48,656 bases of DNA from an uncultured Lysobacteraceae bacterium. GTDB lineage: Bacteria; Pseudomonadota; Gammaproteobacteria; Xanthomonadales; Xanthomonadaceae. A program made the translations under genes and the position numbers. Shown here piece after piece: positions 9,137 to 18,347 of the stretch. The stretch lies in contig CAKZGB010000015.1 in assembly GCA_936911875.1 (NCBI GenBank), positions 1 to 48,656 on the forward strand, written 5' to 3'. The first letter of the stretch is position 1; every line of letters begins with the position of its first letter. The notes below the pieces were generated by a model. That model worked only from the letters and a program-made list of their open reading frames with translations. It was not told the origin of the DNA and did no database searches.

Positions 9137-10504
9137 ATGCTCGACAAAGTCGTGATCGCCAACCGCGGCGAAATCGCCCTGCGGATTTTGCGCGCCTGCC
9201 ATGCCATGGGCATCCGCACCGTGGCCGTGCACTCCACCGCCGACCGCAACCTCAAACACGTCGCCATGGCCGATGAGTCCGTCTGCATCGGACCGGCTGC
9301 CTCCACTGACAGTTACCTCAACATGCCGGCAATCATTGCCGCAGCCGAAGTCACCGACGCGCAAGCGATCCATCCGGGCTACGGTTTTCTCTCGGAAAAC
9401 GCAGACTTTGCCGAACGCGTTGAGGAATCGGGCTTTGTATTTATCGGTCCGAAGGCCGAGACGATTCGTCTGATGGGCGACAAGGTCGAAGCGATTCGCG
9501 CCATGCAAGCCGCCGGTGTGCCGTGCGTGCCCGGTAGCGGTGGCCCGTTGGGCGATGACGAAGCCGAGAACCTGCGCATCGCCGAAGAAATCGGTTATCC
9601 CGTGATCGTCAAAGCAGCCGGTGGTGGTGGTGGTCGCGGCATGCGCGTCGTGCATACTGCGGCGGCCCTGATCAATTCGATCCAGACCACGCAGACCGAG
9701 GCCAAGGCGGCCTTCGGCAATGACATGGTTTACATGGAAAAATTCCTTGAAAATCCGCGTCACGTGGAGATTCAAGTGCTTGCGGACGGACAAGGTCATG
9801 CCATCCACTTGGGTGAGCGCGACTGTTCGATGCAACGTCGCCATCAGAAAGTGGTCGAAGAGGCCCCCGCCCCCGGCATCACTCCCGAGCAACGTGCCGA
9901 CATCGGCAAAGTCTGTGTCGATGCGTGCATCAACATCGGCTATCGCGGCGCCGGTACGTTCGAATTCCTCTATGAAAACGGGCGTTTTTACTTCATTGAG
10001 ATGAATACGCGGATCCAGGTCGAACATCCGGTGACAGAGATGGTGACCGGTATCGATCTGGTGCGCGAGCAACTGCGCATCGCCGCAGGTCATCCGTTGT
10101 CGCTCAAGCAGGAAGACATCGTACTCAGCGGTCACGCGATCGAATGTCGCATCAACGCCGAAGATCCCGAGTCGTTCCTGCCCTCGCCCGGCCTGGTCAC
10201 GCATTTCCACACGCCCGGCGGTCCCGGTGTGCGCGTCGACTCGCACGTGTACGAAGGCTATCGCGTGCCGCCAAACTACGACTCGATGATCGGCAAGCTG
10301 ATTGTCCACGGTCCGGATCGCGAGACCGCAATTGCACGCATGCGTGTGGCGCTGTCAGAAATGGTGGTCGATGGCATCAAGACCAACGTGCCGTTGCAGC
10401 AGCGCATCCTGGCCGATGCCGGTTTCCAGCAAGGCGGACAGAATATTCATTATCTCGAAAAGCGGCTGAAGGAACATAAGGAATCGCATCTGGCAGTTCG
10501 CTGA
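9137..10504 (+). CDS. accC: Biotin carboxylase subunit of acetyl-CoA carboxylase
   Basis: This 455-residue ATP-grasp enzyme carboxylates the biotin on AccB with bicarbonate and ATP. The N-terminus MLDKVVIANRGEIALRILRA is typical and fixes the start 10 bp after accB. Further signatures are IHPGYGFLSEN, the glycine-rich ATP lid GGGGGRGMR, the catalytic FIEMNTRIQVEHPVTE near residue 290 and the C-terminal PPNYDSMIGKLIVHG. The length is close to the E. coli enzyme (449). It is co-transcribed with accB. Confidence 0.98.
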   Translation: MLDKVVIANRGEIALRILRACHAMGIRTVAVHSTADRNLKHVAMADESVCIGPAASTDSYLNMPAIIAAAEVTDAQAIHPGYGFLSENADFAERVEESGFVFIGPKAETIRLMGDKVEAIRAMQAAGVPCVPGSGGPLGDDEAENLRIAEEIGYPVIVKAAGGGGGRGMRVVHTAAALINSIQTTQTEAKAAFGNDMVYMEKFLENPRHVEIQVLADGQGHAIHLGERDCSMQRRHQKVVEEAPAPGITPEQRADIGKVCVDACINIGYRGAGTFEFLYENGRFYFIEMNTRIQVEHPVTEMVTGIDLVREQLRIAAGHPLSLKQEDIVLSGHAIECRINAEDPESFLPSPGLVTHFHTPGGPGVRVDSHVYEGYRVPPNYDSMIGKLIVHGPDRETAIARMRVALSEMVVDGIKTNVPLQQRILADAGFQQGGQNIHYLEKRLKEHKESHLAVR

Positions 10505-10519
10505 GAAACGGAAAATGGA

Positions 10520-10690
10520 AACTGGGAGTTGGTAACTGGTAAAAGCAAAAGCGCCGGCTACCCTAGTTTTGCAGTCGCTTTTGCCTTTGCCTTTGCTCTT
10601 ACCAGTTTCTAAATGCCATTTTCCATTTCCTCGCTCTTGCTGTTGCTCTTACCAGTTACCAAATGCCATTTTCCATTTACCATTCCGCAG
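10520..10690. repeat. Mirrored simple repeats between accC and prmA
   Basis: The left part (GGAAAATGGAAACTGG, then GGTAACTGGTAAAAGC) is answered on the right by inverted copies. The right arm occurs twice as a 36-nt direct repeat (10593-10628 and 10643-10678), identical except for a variable triplet in TTACCAGTT-NNN-AAATGCC. The region can form a long hairpin and could attenuate or protect the transcript. It has no coding potential. Confidence 0.6.
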
Positions 10691-10706
10691 CTTCTGAGAC
10701 GCCCCC

Positions 10707-11636
10707 ATGCCCTTTCTCCAACTCAGCATGAGCTGCAAGCTCGATGACTTCATGCCGCTCGAATCCGCGCTGGAATCGGTGGGCGCGCTGGCCGTGACCA
10801 TGAGCGATGCGCATCTCGATGCCGCCGACGAGCAAGCAATCTTTGAACCCGGTGTCGGTGAAACGCCGCTGTGGAATGAAATGCAGTTGCAGGCTTTATT
10901 TCCGGGCGATAGCGATGCCGAAGCGATCCGCGCGGCGTTGGCGACCGCTGAGCCTTCGTTGGATTTCAGTGGTGCGACGTTTGAAGTGATCGAGGATCAG
11001 GACTGGGAACGCGCATGGATGGATCAGTACGAACCGTTGCAGTTCGGTCGTCGGACGTGGATCGTGCCGTGGAATGCCGAGCTGCCTGCGGCGGCCGCTG
11101 AGCAGGGCGAAGAGGCGGCGGTCATCCGTCTGGATCCGGGCTTGGCGTTTGGTTCGGGCACGCATCCGACCACGGCGCTGTGTCTGAGTTGGCTCGATGG
11201 CCTGGCCGATCGCGGTCTCCTCAATGGGCAACCGGTGCTGGATTTTGGCTGCGGTTCGGGCATTTTGGCGCTGGCTGCGTTGCGCTTGGGTGCGGCGTCT
11301 GCTGTTGGTGTCGATAACGATCCGCAAGCGGTGACGGCTACGGCCGACAATGCCGAGCGCAATGGTTTGGATTCGTCGCTGATGGTGTATCTGCCGGAGC
11401 AGGAACCGAGCGGCGTTGAATATCCCGTGGTGGTGGCCAACATTCTGGCCAAGGCGCTGGTCGAATTGAACGCCGTGATCGGATCGCGCGTGGCACCGGG
11501 TGGCGTGATCGCCATGTCCGGCATCCTGAAAGGTCAGGAGGACGAAGTCATCGCCGCTTACGACGATCGCTTCACCGACTTTGCCACCACGCAACTCGAA
11601 GACTGGATGCTGGTGACGGCCGTTCGCCGCGGCTGA
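10707..11636 (+). CDS. prmA: Ribosomal protein L11 methyltransferase
   Basis: This 309-residue SAM-dependent enzyme methylates ribosomal protein L11 in the cytoplasm. The small N-terminal substrate-recognition domain begins with FLQLSMSCKLDD, and an acidic/aromatic segment (DQDWERAWMDQYEPLQFG) precedes the catalytic domain. The catalytic domain has GLAFGSGTHPTT, the SAM-binding VLDFGCGSGILALAALRLGA and VVANILAKAL. All are PrmA hallmarks and the length is normal (E. coli 293). The gene lies 200 nt after accC, across a repeat-rich spacer, and converges on fis. Confidence 0.97.
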   Translation: MPFLQLSMSCKLDDFMPLESALESVGALAVTMSDAHLDAADEQAIFEPGVGETPLWNEMQLQALFPGDSDAEAIRAALATAEPSLDFSGATFEVIEDQDWERAWMDQYEPLQFGRRTWIVPWNAELPAAAAEQGEEAAVIRLDPGLAFGSGTHPTTALCLSWLDGLADRGLLNGQPVLDFGCGSGILALAALRLGAASAVGVDNDPQAVTATADNAERNGLDSSLMVYLPEQEPSGVEYPVVVANILAKALVELNAVIGSRVAPGGVIAMSGILKGQEDEVIAAYDDRFTDFATTQLEDWMLVTAVRRG

Positions 11637-11645
11637 GTCTCGCGT

Positions 11646-11957
11646 TTAACTCAGGCCATATTGGCGCAGCTTTTTGCGCAACGTCGCGCGATGGATGCCC
11701 AGTAGTGCAGCGGCGCGGCTCTGGTTGCCGTCGCAATGCGCCAGGACCTGCGTAAACAAGGGGATCTCGAATTCGCGCAGGGCCACTTCGTACAGATTGG
11801 GCTCGTCCACCACCAGCGGATCGATATCGTCGAGCAGCTGACGCACTTTGCGCGCCACATGCGGACGCAGCGAATCGAGTTCCGGCGCGTGATCTTGCGG
11901 ATGGCGCAGATGATCTTCCTCGTCTGAGGCCATGAACGGGTCTTTGAGGTAATTCAT
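11646..11957 (-). CDS. fis: DNA-binding protein Fis
   Basis: This 103-residue nucleoid-associated regulator bends DNA and activates rRNA/tRNA promoters and site-specific inversion. The C-terminal helix-turn-helix (NQSRAAALLGIHRATLRKKL) is nearly invariant in Fis, and the middle dimerisation helices are recognisable (EVALREFEIPLFTQVLAHC). The N-terminal 25 residues are divergent, and an internal Met (M9) could be the true start. It is convergent with prmA and divergent from purH. No dusB is adjacent, unlike in enterobacteria. Confidence 0.95.
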   Translation of the reverse strand: MNYLKDPFMASDEEDHLRHPQDHAPELDSLRPHVARKVRQLLDDIDPLVVDEPNLYEVALREFEIPLFTQVLAHCDGNQSRAAALLGIHRATLRKKLRQYGLS

Positions 11958-12114
11958 ACGGTCACCTTGGCATAGGGCCCAACCGGGGCAGTGTGCGCGG
12001 GAACATCCGACATTGCGGATCTACCCATAGTGTAGCCGCCCGAGTTTGACAGTTTTGGGACGCGATCATGGCCATGGGTTAAAATTTAGCGGCCTAGACT
12101 GCAGGAATTTAGCG

Positions 12115-13686
12115 TTGAACAGCCCGATCCGTATCCGCCGTGCCCTTCTTTCCGTGTCCGACAAGGACGGGTTGCTGCCACTGGCAGCGGAACTGCATGC
12201 GATGGGAGTGGAGCTGCTGTCCACGGGCGGCACCGCCAAGGCGATCCGCGATGCCGGCATTCCGGTGCGCGATGTGTCCGAGGTCACGCAATTTCCTGAA
12301 ATGATGGATGGCCGCGTCAAGACGCTGCACCCCAAGGTGCATGGCGGCCTGCTGGGCCGTAAGGGCACTGACGATGCGGTGATGGCCGAGCATGGCATCG
12401 AGGCCATCGATCTGCTGGTCCTGAATCTGTATCCGTTTGCACGCGTATCGGCCGATCCGAACAGCACGTTCGAAGACATCATCGAGAACATCGACATTGG
12501 CGGCCCGGCCATGCTGCGCAGTGCCGCCAAGAACTTTGCGCGCGTGACGGTGGCGACGCAGCCTTCGCAATACGACGCACTGCTCCAGGAGTTGCGCGAC
12601 AACGATGCACAAGTTTCCGCAGCTACGCGTTTCAAGATGGCAGTGGCGGCGTTCAATGATGTTGCGTTCTACGATGCGTGCATCAGCAATTACTTGTCCT
12701 GCCTCGATGCCGACGGCAAACAGCAACTGTTCCCGGCGCAGAACAACAGCAACTTCGTCAAAGTGATGGATCTGCGTTACGGCGAAAATCCGCATCAGCA
12801 AGCGGCGTTCTATCGCGACTTGTGGCCGGTGCCGGGCACCTTGGCGACCTTTACGCAACTGCAAGGCAAGGAGCTGTCGTACAACAACCTCGCCGACTCC
12901 GATGCGGCGTGGGAATGCGTGCGTCAGTTCAAGAACTCGCCGGCTTGTGTGATCGTCAAACATGCGAACCCCTGTGGCGTGGCGCAAAACGACACAGCGC
13001 TGCAAGCGTATGAGCGTGCTTATCAGACCGATCCGACCTCGGCGTTCGGCGGCATCATTGCGTTCAATGTCGAAGTGGATCTCGACACCGCCAAGACCAT
13101 TCTCGATCGTCAGTTTGTCGAAGTGCTGATCGCGCCTTCGTACACTGATGACGCGCTGGCGTATTGCCGCAAGAAGGCCAACGTGCGCGTGCTGCAGATT
13201 CCGCATGGCGATGGCTTGAACAACGTTGATGTCAAACGCGTCGGCTCGGGTCTGCTGATGCAGACGCAGGATATCCGCACCGTATCTGCCGACGAGCTCA
13301 AGGTCGTTACGCAATTGGCACCGACTGCCGAGCAACTGCGCGATCTGATGTTTGCCTGGCAAGTGGCCAAGTTCGTCAAATCCAATGCCATTGTTTACGC
13401 CAAAGATCTGCAAACGGTCGGCGTGGGTGCAGGCCAAATGTCGCGCGTGTATTCGGCGCGCATTGCCGGCATCAAGGCCGAAGACGCAGGTCTGATCGTT
13501 GCGGGTTCGGTGATGGCGTCCGATGCGTTCTTCCCGTTCCGCGACGGTATTGACGCCGCTGCAGCAGCCGGTATCAAGGCTGTGATTCAACCCGGCGGCT
13601 CCATGCGTGATCAGGAAGTCATTGATGCCGCGAACGAACATGGTCTGGCCATGGTCTTTACCGGTGTGCGTCACTTCCGACACTAA
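12115..13686 (+). CDS. purH: Bifunctional AICAR transformylase / IMP cyclohydrolase
   Basis: The 523-residue enzyme performs the last two steps of IMP synthesis. The N-terminal IMP cyclohydrolase domain starts with RIRRALLSVSDK and contains STGGTAKAIRDAGI, VTQFPEMMDGRVKTLHPKVHGG and IDIGGPAMLRSAAKN. The C-terminal AICAR formyltransferase has DLRYGENPHQQAAF, CVIVKHANPCG and the terminal QPGGSMRDQEVIDAANEHG. I chose the TTG at 12115 because it gives the family's N-terminal length and follows AGGA by about 9 nt. An upstream in-frame TTG (12046) would add unconserved residues. purD follows, so the two probably form an operon. Confidence 0.97.
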   Translation: MNSPIRIRRALLSVSDKDGLLPLAAELHAMGVELLSTGGTAKAIRDAGIPVRDVSEVTQFPEMMDGRVKTLHPKVHGGLLGRKGTDDAVMAEHGIEAIDLLVLNLYPFARVSADPNSTFEDIIENIDIGGPAMLRSAAKNFARVTVATQPSQYDALLQELRDNDAQVSAATRFKMAVAAFNDVAFYDACISNYLSCLDADGKQQLFPAQNNSNFVKVMDLRYGENPHQQAAFYRDLWPVPGTLATFTQLQGKELSYNNLADSDAAWECVRQFKNSPACVIVKHANPCGVAQNDTALQAYERAYQTDPTSAFGGIIAFNVEVDLDTAKTILDRQFVEVLIAPSYTDDALAYCRKKANVRVLQIPHGDGLNNVDVKRVGSGLLMQTQDIRTVSADELKVVTQLAPTAEQLRDLMFAWQVAKFVKSNAIVYAKDLQTVGVGAGQMSRVYSARIAGIKAEDAGLIVAGSVMASDAFFPFRDGIDAAAAAGIKAVIQPGGSMRDQEVIDAANEHGLAMVFTGVRHFRH

Positions 13687-13735
13687 TCCTCCGCGGCATT
13701 TTCTCGTCATTTCTATTTAAGGTATAAGTTCGCGC

Positions 13736-15019
13736 ATGAAGATTCTGGTGATCGGTTCCGGCGGGCGTGAGCACGCATTGGCATGGCGTCTGGCGCAATC
13801 GCCGCAGGCCTCACAAGTCTTTGTGGCGCCGGGCAATGCCGGCACGGCACGCGAGCCCGGTCTTTCCAATCTGCCGATTGCTGCAACCGATATCGAAGGC
13901 TTGCTTGCCGCGGTGCGCGAGCATGGCATCGAGTTGACTGTGGTCGGTCCCGAGGCGCCGCTAGTGGCCGGTCTGGTTGACCGCTTCCGTGCCGAGGGCC
14001 TGCGCGTGTTTGGCCCCACCGCCGCGGCGGCGCAACTGGAGGGCTCCAAAGCCTTCGCCAAGGAATTTCTGGCACGACATCAGATCCCGACGGCCCATTA
14101 CGCCGTCCACACCGAACTCGATGCGGCGATTGCCTATGTCGAGAGCCAAGGCGTGCCGATTGTAATCAAGGCCGATGGTCTGGCCGCCGGCAAGGGCGTG
14201 GTGATTCCGCAAACCATGGATGAAGCACGCGAAACTCTGCGTGACATGCTCTCGGGCAATGCATTCGGTGCTGCCGGTTCGCGCGTCGTCATCGAACAGT
14301 TCCTCGAAGGCGAAGAAGCCAGCTTCATCGTCATGTCCGACGGTCACTTCGCATTGCCGATGGCCACTTCGCAAGATCACAAGCGCGTTGGCGATGGCGA
14401 TACGGGCCCCAACACCGGCGGCATGGGTGCCTACTCTCCCGCTCCGGTCGTAACGCTCGAAGTGCACGATCGCGTGATGCGCGAAATCATCAATCCGACC
14501 TTGCAAGGCATGCGCGAGGACGGCGTCCCGTTTACGGGCTTTCTGTATGCGGGCCTGATGATCGATGCCGACGGCGCCCCGCGCGTAATCGAATTCAACG
14601 TGCGCTTTGGCGATCCCGAAACGCAGCCGATCATGATGCGTCTGCAGTCGGATTTCGTGGCGCTGATTCAAGCCGCCATCGATGGCCAACTCTCGCTGGC
14701 GCAAGCCGATTGGGATCCGCGTTGCGCACTGGGCGTGGTGATGGCCTCGTCGCCGTATCCCGAATCGCCGATCACGGGCGAAGTAATTCACGGCCTGGAT
14801 GCCGATACGTCGAGCAATGCCAAACTGTTCCACGCGGGCACATCGTTGAATGCATCGGACGAAGTGATCACCGCCGGTGGTCGTGTGCTGTGCGCGGTAG
14901 GCTTGGGCGACACCGTCGCCGATGCGCAACAAGCTGCCTATGAGCTGGTGAAGACTGTGAGCTGGGACCACGAGTTCCATCGCAGCGACATCGGCTGGCG
15001 CGCAATGGCGCGGCAATAA
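13736..15019 (+). CDS. purD: Phosphoribosylamine-glycine ligase (GAR synthetase)
   Basis: This 427-residue ATP-grasp ligase joins phosphoribosylamine and glycine in the second step of purine synthesis. The N-terminus MKILVIGSGGREHALAWRL is the family signature. GPEAPLVAGLVD, VIKADGLAAGKGVV (ATP binding), DHKRVGDGDTGPNTGGMGAYSP and FNVRFGDPETQ follow in order. The length equals that of E. coli PurD (429). It begins 49 bp after purH and is read in the same direction. Confidence 0.98.
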   Translation: MKILVIGSGGREHALAWRLAQSPQASQVFVAPGNAGTAREPGLSNLPIAATDIEGLLAAVREHGIELTVVGPEAPLVAGLVDRFRAEGLRVFGPTAAAAQLEGSKAFAKEFLARHQIPTAHYAVHTELDAAIAYVESQGVPIVIKADGLAAGKGVVIPQTMDEARETLRDMLSGNAFGAAGSRVVIEQFLEGEEASFIVMSDGHFALPMATSQDHKRVGDGDTGPNTGGMGAYSPAPVVTLEVHDRVMREIINPTLQGMREDGVPFTGFLYAGLMIDADGAPRVIEFNVRFGDPETQPIMMRLQSDFVALIQAAIDGQLSLAQADWDPRCALGVVMASSPYPESPITGEVIHGLDADTSSNAKLFHAGTSLNASDEVITAGGRVLCAVGLGDTVADAQQAAYELVKTVSWDHEFHRSDIGWRAMARQ

Positions 15020-15033
15020 GCGATACTGCGCAG

Positions 15034-16314
15034 ATGGCGCAGAATCAATTTTCTTTGTTAGGACAACGACGGTTCCTGCCGTTCTTTGTCACCCAATTCT
15101 TTGGCGCGTTCAACGACAACGTGTATCGGCAGGCCATCATCGGCCTGCTGTTCGTGATGGGATTGAGCACTGCCGAGCGCGGCACTTACGCCACCTTGGC
15201 ACCGGCCATTTTTATCCTGCCGTACTTTCTGTTCAGTGCCTATGCGGGGCAACTCGCCGATAAGCTCGAGAAATCACGACTGATCCGCATCACCACCACA
15301 ATGGAGATCGTGATCATGTCGGTGGCGGCCGTTGGTTTCTATCTGCACTCCCTGCCCTTGCTGATGGTGTGCCTGTTTGCCACCGGCGTGCAGTCCACTC
15401 TGTTTGGCCCGGTCAAGTATTCGGTCTTGCCGGCAGTGTTGCGCAAGGAAGAACTAGTCGGCGGCAACGGACTTGTGGAGATGGGCACCACCATCGCGAT
15501 CCTGGCCGGCATGTTGGCCGGTGGCGCGATCTTTCGCCTGGCCGGCGAGCACGGCGAACTCGTCGCCGGCTTCACCGTCATCGCATTGGCCGTACTGGGC
15601 AATGCCGTTAGCCGTTTGATTCCGCCGGTCGCGCCGGGCGACCCGACATTGAAATTCAACTGGAATCCGCTGCCCGAATCGCGCAAGGCTTTGGCACTGA
15701 CCCGCACCACACCCATGCAGCGTTACGCCGTGCTCGGCATCAGTTGGTTCTGGTTCTTCGGCACTATCATCACTTCGCAACTGCCCACCTTTGCCGAAGT
15801 GTCTCTCGGTGGCGACGAACGCCTCTACTTGCTGATGCTGGCGCTGTTCTCGATCGGCACCGGCATCGGCTCGCTATTGTGTGAGCGCCTGTCATCGCAT
15901 CGTGTTGAATCACGGCTGGTGCTGTGGGGCGCGCTCGGCATGAGTGTGTTCCTGCTTGATCTGGTCCGCCGCACGTGGACGCCGAGGGGCGGTCACGATA
16001 TCGGCATCATGGAGTTCGTCCGCGACGCGTCGCACTGGCCACTGATGGCGGACGTCATTTTAATCGGCGCCTTCACCGGCATCTTTGTCGTTCCGCTGTT
16101 CGCCATGGTGCAGACGTTGTCCGATCCCGCGCAGCTCTCGCGCGTGTTTGCCGGTGTCAATATCCAGAACAGCGGCTACATCGTACTCGCATCGCTGAGC
16201 GCACTAGCGCTGACCAAGGCGGGACTCACCACGCCACAGTTGTTTCTGGTGCTAGCACTAGTCAACGCACTCGCGCTACTGCTGTGGCAGCGCCGACTAA
16301 AGACTCACGCCTGA
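15034..16314 (+). CDS. MFS transporter of the LplT (lysophospholipid) type
   Basis: This 426-residue inner-membrane protein has about 12 hydrophobic segments. The N-terminal block FFVTQFFGAFNDNVYRQA and the motif SAYAGQLADKLEKSRLIR (the MFS loop 2-3 motif) match transporters of the LplT family, which flip lysophospholipids inward for re-acylation. In several bacteria such a domain is fused to an acyltransferase and acyl-ACP synthetase, but here the transporter stands alone. It starts 14 bp after purD, so co-transcription is likely although no functional link is evident. The substrate assignment is by family only. Confidence 0.8.
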   Translation: MAQNQFSLLGQRRFLPFFVTQFFGAFNDNVYRQAIIGLLFVMGLSTAERGTYATLAPAIFILPYFLFSAYAGQLADKLEKSRLIRITTTMEIVIMSVAAVGFYLHSLPLLMVCLFATGVQSTLFGPVKYSVLPAVLRKEELVGGNGLVEMGTTIAILAGMLAGGAIFRLAGEHGELVAGFTVIALAVLGNAVSRLIPPVAPGDPTLKFNWNPLPESRKALALTRTTPMQRYAVLGISWFWFFGTIITSQLPTFAEVSLGGDERLYLLMLALFSIGTGIGSLLCERLSSHRVESRLVLWGALGMSVFLLDLVRRTWTPRGGHDIGIMEFVRDASHWPLMADVILIGAFTGIFVVPLFAMVQTLSDPAQLSRVFAGVNIQNSGYIVLASLSALALTKAGLTTPQLFLVLALVNALALLLWQRRLKTHA

Positions 16315-16318
16315 AGAA

Positions 16319-17164
16319 TTAGCGACCCGAACCGATTTGCGCCTGATGCCACTTCAGGTGATCGGCAAAGAACGTCGACACAAAGTAGTAACTGTGGTCG
16401 TATCCCGGTTGCAAACGGATCTGCACGTCGCGACGCCCGATACGCTCGACTGCATCCTGCAGACGTTGCGGCTGCAACTGCACCGGCAGGAATTCATCGG
16501 CATCACCGAAGTCACATAAGATCGGCAGCGAGGCATTGCGGCCGGCCGTGATCAGTTCCACGCTGTCGTATTCCGCCCAAGACGCAACATCATCGCCGAG
16601 ATAGGCCGTAAACGCTTTCTGCCCCCACGGCACTTGCGATGGCGCCACGATCGGCGAGAAGGCCGAAGCACTGGCGTACAAACCCGCGTTACGTAGCGCC
16701 GATGTCAGCGCGCCGTGTCCGCCCATCGAATGTCCGCTAATCGCCCAATGTCCGTTGACGGGAAAATTGGCAGCGACCAGTTCGCGCAACTCGACGTTGA
16801 TGTAATCGTCCATGCGATAGTGCGCAGCCCACGGCTCCTGCGTCGCGTTGACGTAGAAGCCGGCGCCCTGGCCAAGGTCATAGCCCTCGGCATCGGCAAT
16901 TTGCTCACCACGCGGCGAGGTGTCGGGCACAATCAGAATCCAACCCAGCTCGGCAGCGATCGCTTGCGCGCCGGCCTTGGTGATGAAGTTCTGCTCGTTG
17001 CAGGTCAGACCGGACAGCCACAACAGGGTCGGGCACTTCTCGCCCTGCAAAGCTTGCGGCGGCAGATACACACCGAACTGCTGAGTCGTCCCCAGCGTTG
17101 CCGATTCGTGTTGCCATACTTCCTGACGGCCGCCGAACGACGCGTGCGCCTCGACGCGCTTCAT
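16319..17164 (-). CDS. fghA: S-formylglutathione hydrolase
   Basis: The 281-residue cytoplasmic alpha/beta hydrolase splits S-formylglutathione to formate and glutathione, the second step of glutathione-dependent formaldehyde detoxification. The nucleophile motif is SGHSMGGHGA. Family segments include LPPQALQGEKCPTLLWLSGLTC near the start and GQKAFTAYLGDD. The last part has the catalytic Asp (DFGDADEFL) and His (GYDHSYYFV). Length is standard. The ATG overlaps the stop codon of adhC by one base, so translation is probably coupled. Confidence 0.97.
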   Translation of the reverse strand: MKRVEAHASFGGRQEVWQHESATLGTTQQFGVYLPPQALQGEKCPTLLWLSGLTCNEQNFITKAGAQAIAAELGWILIVPDTSPRGEQIADAEGYDLGQGAGFYVNATQEPWAAHYRMDDYINVELRELVAANFPVNGHWAISGHSMGGHGALTSALRNAGLYASASAFSPIVAPSQVPWGQKAFTAYLGDDVASWAEYDSVELITAGRNASLPILCDFGDADEFLPVQLQPQRLQDAVERIGRRDVQIRLQPGYDHSYYFVSTFFADHLKWHQAQIGSGR

Positions 17165-18279
17165 TAGAAATGCACCACGGAGCGAATCGACTGGCCTTCG
17201 TGCATCAGATCGAAGGCCGTGTTGATGTCTTCGAGCGGCATGGTGTGCGTAACGAACGGCGCCAGTTGGATGTCACCTTGCATCGCCTGCTCAACCATGC
17301 CCGGCAATTGCGTGCGGCCTTTGACACCACCAAAGGCGGTGCCCATCCACTTGCGACCCGTGACCAGCTGGAACGGACGCGTACTGATTTCCTGGCCTGC
17401 GCCCGCAACACCGATGATGACCGACTGACCCCAACCGCGATGCGCGCATTCAAGCGCTGCACGCATGACATTGACGTTGCCGATGCATTCAAAACTATGA
17501 TCAACGCCCCAGCCGGTCATCTCGACAATGACTTGCTGGATTGGCTTGTCGAAGTCTTTGGGATTGACGCAATCGGTCGCACCGAACTCGCGCGCCATCA
17601 CAAACTTATCGGGATTGGTGTCGATTGCAATGATGCGGCCGGCCTTGGCCTGACGTGCACCTTGAATCACGGCCAAGCCAATCCCGCCCAGGCCAAATAC
17701 GGCGACGCTATCGCCTTCCTGCACTTTGGCGGTGTTATGGACGGCACCAATGCCGGTGGTGACGCCGCAGCCCAACAGGCAAACCTGTTCGGGGTTGGCA
17801 TCGGGATTGATCTTGGCTAAGGAAACTTCGGCGACGACCGTGTACTCGCTAAACGTCGAGCAGCCCATGTAGTGATAGATCGGCTGGCCTTGGTACGAGA
17901 AACGCGTCGTGCCATCGGGCATCACGCCCTTGCCTTGCGTTGCACGCACGGCCACACACAAATTGGTCTTGCCGGATTTGCAGAACTCGCATTCGCGGCA
18001 TTCGGCGGTATACAAGGGGATCACGTGATCGCCGGGTTGCACCGAAGTGACACCCTCACCCACTTGCACCACAATGCCGGCACCTTCGTGACCTAACACG
18101 GCAGGAAAGACGCCTTCGGGATCTTCGCCGCTCAAAGTAAAGGCATCGGTGTGGCAAACGCCGGTGTGCGTGATCTTGACAAGGACCTCGCCCTTGCGGG
18201 GCGGCTCGACATCGAGCTCGACAATTTGCAAAGGTTGCCCGGCGGCAAATGCGACCGCGGCGCGGCTCTTGATGGTCAT
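17164..18279 (-). CDS. adhC: S-(hydroxymethyl)glutathione dehydrogenase / class III alcohol dehydrogenase
   Basis: This 371-residue zinc enzyme oxidises the formaldehyde-glutathione adduct to S-formylglutathione with NAD+. The catalytic-zinc Cys is in THTGVCHTDAFTLSG and the His in LGHEGAGIV. Four structural-zinc cysteines lie in CRECEFCKSGKTNLC. The Rossmann motif is VFGLGGIGLAVIQGA. Length and start match FrmA/AdhC proteins. It is the first gene of the pair with fghA. No FrmR-type regulator is adjacent in the window. The 68-nt gap to erpA gives little room for a shared promoter. Confidence 0.97.
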   Translation of the reverse strand: MTIKSRAAVAFAAGQPLQIVELDVEPPRKGEVLVKITHTGVCHTDAFTLSGEDPEGVFPAVLGHEGAGIVVQVGEGVTSVQPGDHVIPLYTAECRECEFCKSGKTNLCVAVRATQGKGVMPDGTTRFSYQGQPIYHYMGCSTFSEYTVVAEVSLAKINPDANPEQVCLLGCGVTTGIGAVHNTAKVQEGDSVAVFGLGGIGLAVIQGARQAKAGRIIAIDTNPDKFVMAREFGATDCVNPKDFDKPIQQVIVEMTGWGVDHSFECIGNVNVMRAALECAHRGWGQSVIIGVAGAGQEISTRPFQLVTGRKWMGTAFGGVKGRTQLPGMVEQAMQGDIQLAPFVTHTMPLEDINTAFDLMHEGQSIRSVVHF

Positions 18280-18347
18280 GACGCTTCTCCGACTAATTCG
18301 AATTCAATTCGATGAAGCGTCTATTTTAAGTGAATTAAAAAATCAGA

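Noticed and set aside
10593..10678. CRISPR array
   Set aside because: Only two similar units with a 14-nt gap, made of simple A/T-rich words, and no cas genes anywhere in the window.
12046..12114. Upstream TTG start for PurH
   Set aside because: It adds 23 unconserved residues and lacks a ribosome site as good as that of the TTG at 12115.
12109..13710. Long open frame antisense to purH (533 codons), and similar ones opposite accC, purD and cphA
   Set aside because: They mirror conserved enzymes and their predicted proteins are rich in His, Arg and Gln with no recognisable domain.
18280..18347. FrmR-type operator or regulator upstream of adhC
   Set aside because: The 68-nt gap to erpA shows no clear palindrome and no regulator gene.
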